This document shows, piece after piece, positions 1 to 7,164 of a stretch of 64,000 nucleotides of DNA. Position numbers and translations under genes: made by a program. The notes under the pieces are model-generated. The model saw only the letters and a list, made by a program, of their open reading frames with translations, did no database searches and had not been told where the DNA came from. Source of the stretch: Lentibacter sp. (GTDB taxonomy: Bacteria; Pseudomonadota; Alphaproteobacteria; Rhodobacterales; Rhodobacteraceae); NCBI GenBank assembly GCA_016744435.1, contig JADGEJ010000001.1:62001-126000 (forward strand), in the 5' to 3' direction. Within the stretch, counting starts at the first letter, position 1, and every line of letters starts with the position of its first letter.

Positions 1-348
1 AAGATAGACCGTCGCCGCGATCAGCGATTTACCATATTCCCGAAACTCGAACGGCAGCAGGATAAACCAGCCCGCGAGAGTTGCCGCTATGACCACTGTG
101 AAATAGGCAGGTGCCAGTCGTTTGATGCGCCGCTTGTAGAAATCGACAAGGCAAATGCGGCCTGTCGCAAGGTGCTCACGCCAGAGCAGCCCGCCAATCA
201 AGTAACCTGAGAGAACAAAGAAAACATCAACACCTGCAAACCCACCACTGAGGCCTGGCATTCCGAAATGATAGAGAACGACGGCGAGAACGGCGATCAT
301 TCTCATCCCATCGATCTCTGGGCGGTAGCGTAGTTGAGTTTGGGACAT
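1..348 (-). CDS. Acyltransferase 3 family (OafA/YrhL type), N-terminal part, cut by window edge
   Basis: The first 116 codons are present; the rest lies beyond base 1. The ATG at 348 opens a protein with the family's N-terminal signature: RPEIDGMR, then a hydrophobic helix ending in LYHF with the probable catalytic His, then GGFAGVDVFFVLSGYLI and FYKRRIKRLAPAYF. These segments are typical of membrane O-acyltransferases that acetylate surface polysaccharides or other glycans. A second membrane helix starts near residue 85. The gene diverges from the phenylacetate operon and shares a roughly 200-base intergenic region with it. The substrate cannot be judged from this part. The family call is firm from the motif string; the function is inferred from the family. 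Confidence 0.9.
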   Translation of the reverse strand, partial: MSQTQLRYRPEIDGMRMIAVLAVVLYHFGMPGLSGGFAGVDVFFVLSGYLIGGLLWREHLATGRICLVDFYKRRIKRLAPAYFTVVIAATLAGWFILLPFEFREYGKSLIAATVYL

Positions 349-554
349 GTTGACTTGCTTTGGTTACGGGCCGTTTGTGTGAGCTTATATACAAGATTGC
401 GGCAGGAGTTTGGATATTTGGTGTAAACTTATACCTGTAAAACGTTACAAAAGTGGAATCGTTCACTCAAGAATTGTAACGCATTGCTTGCCTCGAATCA
501 GTTCCCTGTTCATACTGGTTCAGGCAACAGGACTATTGAAACGGGGGACCGCAC
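349..554. promoter_or_regulatory. Divergent promoter region of the paa operon with nested inverted repeats
   Basis: This intergenic region separates the acyltransferase from the thiolase. It contains TGTAA-AACG-TTACA at 436-449. A second inverted repeat has CGTTACAA at 443-450 and TTGTAACG at 474-481, two perfect 8-base arms 23 bases apart. Such symmetry, placed 75 to 120 bases before the first paa gene, suits a dimeric regulator such as the PaaX encoded at the operon's end, but no PaaX consensus was matched. Operator function is inference. Confidence 0.4.
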
Positions 555-1760
555 GTGGCTGACGCCTATATTTGCGATGCAACACGCACACCAATTGGCC
601 GCTATGGCGGCGCTCTCAGCTCGGTTCGAACCGATGATCTTGCCGCATTGCCCATTGCGGCTCTCAAAGAGCGTAACCCTAATGTTGATTGGGCCAAAGT
701 TGACGATGTGATCTACGGAAGTGCCAACCAAGCGGGCGAAGATAACCGCAATGTTGCGCGTATGGCCTCCCTGTTGGCAGGCCTTCCGACAGATGTACCA
801 GGCACAACGATCAATCGCCTTTGCGCGTCTGGCATGGATGCTGTTGGCATGGCCGCCCGGGCAATCAGGGCTGGCGACTATGATATGGCCATCGCGGGGG
901 GCGTCGAAAGCATGAGCCGCGCTCCTTTTGTGATGCCAAAAGCCACAAGCGCTTTCACGCGGGCCAATGCTGTTTACGACACAACCATCGGCTGGCGCTT
1001 TGTGAACCCGAAAATGAAAGACATGTATGGCGTCGATTCGATGCCGCAAACCGCAGATAATGTCGCGGCCGACTACGATATTTCGCGGGCAGATCAGGAC
1101 GCTTTTGCAGCTCGTAGCCAGGCCCGCTATGGAGCCGCGGCCGATGCTGGGCGCTTTGATGATGAGATCACGCCTGTAAATGTTCCGCAACGCAAGGGTG
1201 ATGCCCTTGTTGTGAGCGCGGACGAACACCCGCGCCCGGGTGTTGACGTAGCTAAACTTGGCAAACTGAGGGGCGTGAACGGCACTGATTTGAGCGTAAC
1301 TGCGGGCAATGCTTCCGGAGTGAACGACGGCGCTGCTGCACTTTTGCTGGCCTCTGGTGAGATGGCCAAACAGCAAGGGCTAACGCCTTTTGCACGTGTT
1401 GTTGGCATGTCAGCAGCGGGTGTTGAGCCGCGAGTTATGGGCATCGGTCCGGTGCCTGCCAGCCAAAAGGTATTGGCGCGGGCAGGGCTGAGTATTGAAG
1501 ACATGGATGTCATCGAGCTTAACGAAGCTTTCGCCAGCCAAGGCCTTGCAACACTGCGTGCGCTGGGCGTGGCGGATGACGCAGAACACGTAAACCCTAA
1601 CGGCGGCGCAATTGCGCTCGGCCATCCTCTAGGTATGTCGGGCGCACGGCTTGTTATGACAGCGGCCTACGAGCTTCGCCGGCGCGGTGGGCGCTACGCG
1701 CTTTGCACGATGTGTGTGGGCGTCGGCCAAGGTGCTGCGCTTATTCTGGAACGGGTCTGA
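555..1760 (+). CDS. paaJ: 3-oxoadipyl-CoA / 3-oxo-5,6-dehydrosuberyl-CoA thiolase (PaaJ/PcaF)
   Basis: This is a thiolase of 401 residues, the usual length. It has the acylated nucleophile Cys90 in NRLCASGM, the HPLG-type histidine motif in GGAIALGHPLGMSGAR, and the second catalytic Cys in LCTMCVGVGQG. The start is GTG at 555, with GGGGGAC six bases upstream. PaaJ and PcaF enzymes cleave beta-ketoadipyl-CoA to succinyl-CoA and acetyl-CoA, and PaaJ also cleaves the C8 dehydrosuberyl intermediate of phenylacetate breakdown. It lies 12 bases before paaA in the same direction, which favours the phenylacetate role. Sequence alone does not separate PaaJ from PcaF, and one enzyme may serve both pathways. 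Confidence 0.9.
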   Translation: MADAYICDATRTPIGRYGGALSSVRTDDLAALPIAALKERNPNVDWAKVDDVIYGSANQAGEDNRNVARMASLLAGLPTDVPGTTINRLCASGMDAVGMAARAIRAGDYDMAIAGGVESMSRAPFVMPKATSAFTRANAVYDTTIGWRFVNPKMKDMYGVDSMPQTADNVAADYDISRADQDAFAARSQARYGAAADAGRFDDEITPVNVPQRKGDALVVSADEHPRPGVDVAKLGKLRGVNGTDLSVTAGNASGVNDGAAALLLASGEMAKQQGLTPFARVVGMSAAGVEPRVMGIGPVPASQKVLARAGLSIEDMDVIELNEAFASQGLATLRALGVADDAEHVNPNGGAIALGHPLGMSGARLVMTAAYELRRRGGRYALCTMCVGVGQGAALILERV

Positions 1761-1772
1761 GGAGGCAACACG

Positions 1773-2765
1773 ATGTATGCACAGATGGTAAAATCGACGG
1801 GCGAGGGCTTGAAGTCACGCGAAGATATGAGCCCTGAGGAAGCAGCGTTTCAAGACAAGATTGACGCTGATATCAAGATCGAGCCGAAGGACTGGATGCC
1901 TGAGGGCTATCGCAAGACTTTGATCCGCCAGATCGGCCAGCACGCGCATTCCGAGATCGTTGGCCAACTTCCCGAAGGCAACTGGATCACCCGCGCGCCG
2001 ACGCTGGAGCGCAAGGCGATCCTTCTGGCCAAGGTGCAGGACGAGGCGGGGCATGGGCTCTACCTATATTGCGCAGCCGAGACACTGGGCGTGAGCCGCG
2101 ATGATCTGACAGAGCAGCTGCTGGATGGGCGGATGAAGTACTCATCCATCTTCAACTATCCGACACTCAACTGGGCCGATATGGGCGCGGTTGGCTGGCT
2201 TGTGGACGGCGCGGCGATCATGAACCAAGTGCCGCTGCAACGCACATCGTTCGGGCCGTATAGCCGAGCGATGATCAGGATCTGCAAGGAGGAAAGCTTC
2301 CACCAGCGGCAAGGCTACGACATCATGATGAAGATGGCGCAAGGCAGCGAAGCGCAAAAGCGCATGGCACAAGACGCGCTCAACCGCCTTTGGTTCCCCA
2401 GCTTGATGATGTTCGGCCCCTCAGACGCCGACTCGGTTCACTCTGTGCAGTCGATGGCTTGGAAGATCAAAATGGACAGTAACGACGAACTGCGCCAACG
2501 CTTTGTCGACCAGACAGTGCCGCAAGCCGAATACCTTGGGCTGACTGTTCCCGACGAAAGCCTCAAGTGGAACGACGAGAAAGGCGGCTATGACTTTTCA
2601 GAGCCCGACTGGGACGAGTTCTTTGATGTGATCAAAGGCAACGGCCCTTGCAACGTTGACCGCCTCGCAGCTCGCAACAAAGCTTGGGATGATGGCGCTT
2701 GGGTACGTGAAGGGCTTTTGGCCCATGCGGAAAAACGCGCTGCGCGCAAAACCGCTGCAGAATAA
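1773..2765 (+). CDS. paaA: 1,2-phenylacetyl-CoA epoxidase, catalytic subunit PaaA
   Basis: PaaA is the di-iron catalytic subunit of the multicomponent monooxygenase that forms the 1,2-epoxide of phenylacetyl-CoA. The 330 residues match the family length. Carboxylate and histidine iron ligands are visible: E61, the first ExxH at E91-A-G-H94, D136 in NWAD, and the second ExxH at E174-S-F-H177. The start is ATG at 1773 with a GGAGG ribosome site. It is followed at short distance by paaB, paaC, paaD and paaE, the standard order. It should work as an A-C oxygenase core with PaaB as bridge and PaaE supplying electrons. Confidence 0.97.
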   Translation: MYAQMVKSTGEGLKSREDMSPEEAAFQDKIDADIKIEPKDWMPEGYRKTLIRQIGQHAHSEIVGQLPEGNWITRAPTLERKAILLAKVQDEAGHGLYLYCAAETLGVSRDDLTEQLLDGRMKYSSIFNYPTLNWADMGAVGWLVDGAAIMNQVPLQRTSFGPYSRAMIRICKEESFHQRQGYDIMMKMAQGSEAQKRMAQDALNRLWFPSLMMFGPSDADSVHSVQSMAWKIKMDSNDELRQRFVDQTVPQAEYLGLTVPDESLKWNDEKGGYDFSEPDWDEFFDVIKGNGPCNVDRLAARNKAWDDGAWVREGLLAHAEKRAARKTAAE

Positions 2766-2776
2766 GGAGAAAACAA

Positions 2777-3061
2777 ATGTCAAAAGAATGGCCCCTCTGG
2801 GAAATCTTTATCCGCGGCCAGCATGGCCTGAGCCACCGCCATGTTGGAAGCCTGCACGCTCCTGATGCCGAAATGGCGATCAAGAACGCGCGTGACGTTT
2901 ACACACGCCGCAACGAAGGTCAGAGCATTTGGGCGGTTGAAGCCAAGCATATCTCGGCCTCAAGCCCGTCTGATAAAGGCCCGCTCTACGAGCCAAGCGA
3001 AAGTAAGGTTTACCGTCACCCGACGTTCTTTGATATCCCCGAAGACGTGGGAGCTATGTGA
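2777..3061 (+). CDS. paaB: 1,2-phenylacetyl-CoA epoxidase subunit PaaB
   Basis: This is a small protein of 94 residues, the usual PaaB size. Typical segments are WPLWEIFIRGQHGLSHRHVGS near the start, DAEMAIKNARDVYTRR in the middle and the IWAV strand. In studied epoxidases PaaB holds the PaaAC heterodimers together and helps electron transfer from PaaE; it has no active site of its own. The start has the ribosome site AAGGAG at 2764. Its TGA overlaps the ATG of paaC (TGATG at 3059-3063), so the two are probably translationally coupled. Confidence 0.95.
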   Translation: MSKEWPLWEIFIRGQHGLSHRHVGSLHAPDAEMAIKNARDVYTRRNEGQSIWAVEAKHISASSPSDKGPLYEPSESKVYRHPTFFDIPEDVGAM

Positions 3062-3828
3062 TGTCCGGATTATCTAAATCTGTGCTCTATGATTTCTGCC
3101 TGCGCATGGGCGACAATACTCTGATATTGGGGCACCGCGTCAGCGAGTGGTGCGGCCACGCGCCAGTGCTGGAAGAAGACATCGCACTGGCCAATACGGC
3201 GCTGGACTTGATCGGCCAAACCCAGTTCTGGCTTGGCCTAGCTGCCGACGTGCAGGGCGAGGGTAAGTCAGCCGATGACTTGGCTTTTCTGCGCGACGCT
3301 TGGGACTTTCGCAATGGCTTGCTATGCGAGTTGCCCAATGGCGACTTTGGCCAAACGTTAATGCGCCAGTATCTATTTGATGAATGGCACTGGGCCATGC
3401 TCACCGCACTTCAGAACTCCTCAGAAAAACGCGTTTCTGACATTGCAGACAAGGCCGTCAAAGAAGCCAGCTATCACCTTGAGCGCTCGCGCGATACAGT
3501 GATTGGTCTGGGTGATGGAACCGCGGAAAGTCATGACCGTATGCAAGCGGCGCTAGACTATCTTTACCCATATGTGGGTGAGTTTTTTGAGGCCGACACT
3601 GTTGATGAGGCGGCTGCCAAAGAGGGTATCGCCCCTGTGCTGGAAAGCTTACGCGAAGGATATGATGCGGCCATCAAGGCCACGATGGACGCAGCTACGC
3701 TGAGGCTCCCTGACAGCCGGTTTGCCCATAAAGGCGGGCGAAATGGGCGCATGCACACCGAGCATTTGGGGCACTTGCTGACCAACATGCAGTGGCTCCA
3801 ACGCGCATACCCCGGCGCGAGTTGGTAG
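3061..3828 (+). CDS. paaC: 1,2-phenylacetyl-CoA epoxidase, structural subunit PaaC
   Basis: PaaC has the same ferritin-like fold as PaaA but serves as the structural partner. The segment DNTLILGHRVSEWCGHAP, then LEEDIALANTALDLIGQ, is the PaaC hallmark, followed by FDEWHWAML and ASYHLERSRD. The length of about 255 residues is normal. An in-frame GTG lies one codon upstream at 3058, but the ATG at 3061 overlaps the paaB stop in the TGATG arrangement and is the better start. The gene ends three bases before paaD. Its role in the epoxidase complex follows from family knowledge and context. Confidence 0.95.
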   Translation: MSGLSKSVLYDFCLRMGDNTLILGHRVSEWCGHAPVLEEDIALANTALDLIGQTQFWLGLAADVQGEGKSADDLAFLRDAWDFRNGLLCELPNGDFGQTLMRQYLFDEWHWAMLTALQNSSEKRVSDIADKAVKEASYHLERSRDTVIGLGDGTAESHDRMQAALDYLYPYVGEFFEADTVDEAAAKEGIAPVLESLREGYDAAIKATMDAATLRLPDSRFAHKGGRNGRMHTEHLGHLLTNMQWLQRAYPGASW

Positions 3829-3831
3829 GCG

Positions 3832-4293
3832 ATGACACAGCCTTCTCCTCTCGAAGTGATGCGCTGGCTTGATCAAGTGCCAGATCCGGAAATTCCCGCG
3901 ATCAGCCTTGTTGACTTGGGCATCATCCGCCATGTGGAGTGGGCCGGTGATGCGCTTGAAGTGACTGTCACGCCAACCTATTCAGGCTGCCCAGCGACTT
4001 CGATCATCAACTTTGAAATCGAGAAAGCCCTGCGCGATAACGGCGTTGAGAAGGTTTCTCTAAAGCGCCAGATCAGCCCCCCTTGGACTACTGACTGGCT
4101 CTCTGAAAAAGGCCGCGAAAAGCTTGAGGCTTACGGTATCGCACCGCCCCAGCCAGCGGGCGGGCCAGCGCAATGTCCGCGTTGCCAAAGCAGCGATTTG
4201 GAGAAGCTCAGCCAGTTCGGCTCAACCCCCTGTAAGGCCCAATGGCGCTGTAAAAGTTGCCTTGAGCCTTTCGACTATTTCAAATGCATCTGA
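3832..4293 (+). CDS. paaD: Phenylacetate-CoA oxygenase assembly protein PaaD (DUF59/MIP18 family)
   Basis: The 153 residues start with a DUF59 (MIP18-like) domain: VPDPEIPAISLVDLGIIR, and later TPTYSGCPAT with the family's conserved Cys. The C-terminal tail carries a zinc-finger-like cluster, CPRC then CKAQWRCKSC. MIP18-family proteins take part in iron-sulfur cluster delivery, so PaaD is thought to mature the PaaE cluster; it is needed for activity in other bacteria. It sits between paaC and paaE with gaps of 3 and 9 bases. The start is ATG at 3832. Confidence 0.95.
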   Translation: MTQPSPLEVMRWLDQVPDPEIPAISLVDLGIIRHVEWAGDALEVTVTPTYSGCPATSIINFEIEKALRDNGVEKVSLKRQISPPWTTDWLSEKGREKLEAYGIAPPQPAGGPAQCPRCQSSDLEKLSQFGSTPCKAQWRCKSCLEPFDYFKCI

Positions 4294-4302
4294 GGTTTCA
4301 AC

Positions 4303-5373
4303 ATGCCCCGTTTCCACGACCTTGAAGTTACCGACATTCACAAAACCATTCGTGATGCTGTTGTTGTCACGCTGCGGCCTGTCAACGGTGCGGCGGCGGA
4401 GTTTGACTTTACTCAAGGCCAATACCTAACCTTCCGCCGCGACTTTGACGGTGAAGAGTTGCGCCGCTCCTACTCGATCTGCGCAGGCAAAGGCGACGGT
4501 GTTTTGCAAGTCGGGATCAAACGCGTTGACGGCGGTGCTTTCTCGACGTGGGCCAACGAAGAACTCGCCGTAGGCGACAAACTTCAGGCAATGCCGCCAA
4601 TGGGCCGCTTCTTCACGGCGCTTGATGAGACCAGCGATAAAGACTACCTCGGCTTTGCTGGCGGCTCGGGCATCACGCCTGTGCTGTCTATTGTTAAAAC
4701 CACCTTGACCGCCGAGCCCAACGCCTCGTTCACATTGGTCTACGCCAACAAAGGCGTCTCGACGATCATGTTCCGCGAAGAGCTGGAAGACCTTAAAAAC
4801 ATCTACATGGGGCGCTTCAACGTGATCCATATCCTTGAGCAAGATGCGCAGGATATTGAGCTTTTCACAGGGCTCGTCAGCGAGGAGAAATGCGCCGGGC
4901 TGTTCAAACTTTGGATCGACATTACGGCGATCGACACTGCCTTTATCTGCGGCCCAGAGCCTATGATGCTGGGCATCGCCAAGGCACTGAAGGATCACGG
5001 GCTTAACGATGCGCAGATCAAGTTCGAGTTGTTTGCATCGTCGCAACCGGGGCGTTTGGCCAAGAAAACCGCGAGCAAGGCAGCTGGTGCTGCGGCGCAA
5101 ACCCAGCTCTCTGTGACGCTTGATGGAGCGACACAAACTATTGAAGCCGATGGCAGCCTGTCGATCCTCGACGCTGCCCGCGTCGGCAACATGGATGCGC
5201 CATACGCCTGTAAAGCAGGGGTTTGCTCGACGTGCCGTTGCCGTGTTCTGGAGGGTGAGGTCGACATGCGGGCAAATCACGCGCTTGAAGATTACGAAGT
5301 TGAGAAGGGTTATGTGCTGTCGTGCCAGACCTTCCCAGTAAGCGGCAAAGTCGTTGTCGATTACGATCAATAG
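4303..5373 (+). CDS. paaE: 1,2-phenylacetyl-CoA epoxidase reductase PaaE
   Basis: This is the reductase that moves electrons from NADPH through FAD and a 2Fe-2S cluster to PaaA. Domains in order are an N-terminal FAD-binding barrel with RRSYSICAG (about residues 45-53), a nucleotide-binding domain with GFAGGSGITPVLS (about 117-129) and FICGPEPMM, and a C-terminal plant-type ferredoxin with C-x4-C-x2-C in YACKAGVCSTCRC plus a last Cys in VLSCQTFP. The 356 residues match the family. The start ATG at 4303 follows paaD by 9 bases. All expected cofactor residues are visible. Confidence 0.96.
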   Translation: MPRFHDLEVTDIHKTIRDAVVVTLRPVNGAAAEFDFTQGQYLTFRRDFDGEELRRSYSICAGKGDGVLQVGIKRVDGGAFSTWANEELAVGDKLQAMPPMGRFFTALDETSDKDYLGFAGGSGITPVLSIVKTTLTAEPNASFTLVYANKGVSTIMFREELEDLKNIYMGRFNVIHILEQDAQDIELFTGLVSEEKCAGLFKLWIDITAIDTAFICGPEPMMLGIAKALKDHGLNDAQIKFELFASSQPGRLAKKTASKAAGAAAQTQLSVTLDGATQTIEADGSLSILDAARVGNMDAPYACKAGVCSTCRCRVLEGEVDMRANHALEDYEVEKGYVLSCQTFPVSGKVVVDYDQ

Positions 5374-5391
5374 ACCAACGAAAGCGAGGCT

Positions 5392-6144
5392 ATGATGGAC
5401 ATTGAGACCTATCTGGAAAACGGTGGCGTGCTGAGCAACCCGTCAAATGTTCCGCCGCGCTACCGTGCTGAATTGCTCAAACTGATGGCGACATTCGTTG
5501 ACAGTGAGTTGGCAGGCGCGGCCGGATTTGCTGATACGATCAACGCAGGCCCGGGGCTGAAAGAGCGGATTGCCGCGGCGAAGATCGTGCTGGAAAAGAA
5601 CAGCAACGCTGAAAAAGTTCTGAAGCTGATGGGCGAGTTCGGCGCAGATGAAGCGCGCTATGTGCAGCACCATCCTTGGTCAGCAAGACTGCCGCGTGAG
5701 GCCGATATCGGCGCGCAACGAAGCGAGCATGACATGCGCTTGGCCCTGTTCAACTATCCGCTCGAAGGCTGGGCTGACGCGGTGACGATGAACCTGTTGA
5801 TGGGGCGCGCTGTGGGCGTGCAGATGCGTGATTTTTCTAGCCTGTCGTATCAGCCACTGGCGGAAGTTTTTCGTGAGGCGGCGCTCGTTGAGCAACGCCA
5901 CGCCGAACTCGCTCATGAAGGCATAGAACGCCTTATTTCACAGGGGCAGGGCGGGCAGGTTGAGGCCAGTGTCGCCTACTGGATGCCGCGTGTTGCAGCA
6001 AGCTTTTCAGGCGCCTCGGACGACAAGCTGGCACGGTTGCGCAAGCATGGTTTGCGGCAAGCGGCTGGGGCGGATGAGCGTGCAATCTGGCAGGCCGATA
6101 TGGCAGCAGAACTTGCAGGGCTTGGCCTAAAAGCGTTAAGCTAG
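5392..6144 (+). CDS. PaaA/PaaC-like ferritin-fold protein, extra paralogue in the paa operon
   Basis: This 250-residue protein is homologous to PaaA and PaaC (phenylacetic acid catabolic family) but is neither. Aligned by eye with PaaA it keeps E39 (matching PaaA E61), D129 in GWAD and the second ExxH as E167-Q-R-H170. The first ExxH is changed to E68-K-N-S71, so one histidine ligand is lost. It follows paaE by 18 bases and precedes paaX, so it is probably co-transcribed. It could be an accessory or regulatory subunit, a chaperone for the complex, or a variant with altered metal binding. The start may be ATG 5392 or the adjacent ATG 5395. Homology is clear; the role is unknown to me. Confidence 0.85.
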   Translation: MMDIETYLENGGVLSNPSNVPPRYRAELLKLMATFVDSELAGAAGFADTINAGPGLKERIAAAKIVLEKNSNAEKVLKLMGEFGADEARYVQHHPWSARLPREADIGAQRSEHDMRLALFNYPLEGWADAVTMNLLMGRAVGVQMRDFSSLSYQPLAEVFREAALVEQRHAELAHEGIERLISQGQGGQVEASVAYWMPRVAASFSGASDDKLARLRKHGLRQAAGADERAIWQADMAAELAGLGLKALS

Positions 6145-6172
6145 GGGCCACGTTTTCGCAAAGGGTTTGCCG

Positions 6173-6952
6173 ATGCCACATGGCCCGTCCGAGCAGTTTC
6201 AAACGGCGTTCAAGGCTCTGCAAGCACAGGGGCCTCTCAAGACATGGTCGCTGATTGTCACGCTCTTTGGTGACATTGCGCCGACCGGCGATGTCGCGCT
6301 TGAGAGCCAGTTGATGCAGCAGATCTGCGCGCCTTTTGGCGTGAAGCCAGAGGCGTTTCGTGTGGCCTTGCACCGCTTGCGCAAGGAAGGCTGGATCGTC
6401 GCCGAAATGCACGGGCGGCGCAGTGCTTACAGGCTGACAGAACTTGGGCAGGCGGCCACTAAGGAAGCCTCCGAGCGCATCTATAGAGGGGCTTGCGCGG
6501 CACCCGAGGCTTGGCATCTGGCACTTGTCCAAGACCCAAATGAAGCTTGCGAGGAAGGGTTTTTGCGGGTTGCGGGCAACATACTGGTTTGCGCTGAAGT
6601 GCCGAAAACCAGCGCCGAGAAGCTCACTGTCACAAGTGCTTATTGCGCTGTGCCGAGCTGGATGAAAGCCGCGTTGACTTCGCGAGAACTGGCAGAACAA
6701 TTCGCTGAATATGAGGCTGTGATAAGCCAGATCACACCACCAGAAAACCCTGCAGAGAGCCTGTCTCTGCGCATGCTGGTCCTGCACTATTGGCGCCGCT
6801 TGCTGTTGCGCCAACCGGACTTGCCCGAAGTTTTACTTGGGCCAGATTGGCCGGGATACGGCGCACGTCAGAGAAGCCAGATGTTGTTTGAGACGCTTGT
6901 GCAGCCAGAGGCGCAGGACTTGGCGGCGTTCTTTGAAGGGGAAAATGCATGA
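6173..6952 (+). CDS. paaX: PaaX-family transcriptional regulator of phenylacetate degradation
   Basis: This is a GntR-related repressor. The N-terminal winged helix contains WSLIVTLFGD, a helix with FRVALHRLRKEGWIVAE, then GRRSAYRLTE. The central part and the C-terminal RMLVLHYWRRLLLR and LLGPDWPGYGAR segments are typical of PaaX. In E. coli PaaX represses the paa operons and phenylacetyl-CoA relieves it. The ATG at 6173 is preferred over an in-frame TTG at 6167 because AAAGGG lies seven bases before it. Last gene of the paa operon, about 28 bases after the PaaA/C paralogue. Autoregulation through the 349-554 region is an inference. Confidence 0.93.
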   Translation: MPHGPSEQFQTAFKALQAQGPLKTWSLIVTLFGDIAPTGDVALESQLMQQICAPFGVKPEAFRVALHRLRKEGWIVAEMHGRRSAYRLTELGQAATKEASERIYRGACAAPEAWHLALVQDPNEACEEGFLRVAGNILVCAEVPKTSAEKLTVTSAYCAVPSWMKAALTSRELAEQFAEYEAVISQITPPENPAESLSLRMLVLHYWRRLLLRQPDLPEVLLGPDWPGYGARQRSQMLFETLVQPEAQDLAAFFEGENA

Positions 6953-7073
6953 AAATCAAGGCAGTAACTCATTATATCTGTAAGTTATGTCAAGTTTCTT
7001 AACGCTGTGACTTGTTTGGTTAACGGCAAATCGTTGCCGAAAAACTGATCTGCCTACGGTATGCTGCACTCTA

Positions 7074-7114
7074 TGCATAATGCGTGCATAACGTGTGCAT
7101 AATGCGTGCATACG
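7074..7114. repeat. Four tandem 11-base repeats (TGCATAATGCG), helically phased
   Basis: Units start at 7074, 7085, 7096 and 7107: TGCATAATGCG, TGCATAACGTG, TGCATAATGCG and a partial TGCATACG. Each carries TGCAT, part of the self-complementary ATGCAT, so the motif recurs on one face of the helix. It lies between the convergent ends of paaX and the antiporter gene, where no promoter of either is expected. Nearby, CGGCAA-ATCG-TTGCCG at 7024-7039 forms a small hairpin. Function unknown. Confidence 0.7.
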
Positions 7115-7164
7115 ATTTTGCGGCAAAAGGTTAAGGCAAATTAACTTAATGCAGCGTGCGCAGC

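Noticed and set aside
227-466. 79-residue minus-strand frame at the left edge
   Set aside because: It overlaps the start of the acyltransferase in another frame, is basic and Arg-rich without family features, and the acyltransferase frame has strong motifs.
510-1376. 288-residue minus-strand frame opposite paaJ
   Set aside because: It lies fully antisense to a strong thiolase gene and its composition (His, Arg, Cys rich) is that of a shadow frame.
4426-5370. 314-residue minus-strand frame opposite paaE
   Set aside because: paaE has all cofactor motifs; the antisense frame has no recognisable features.
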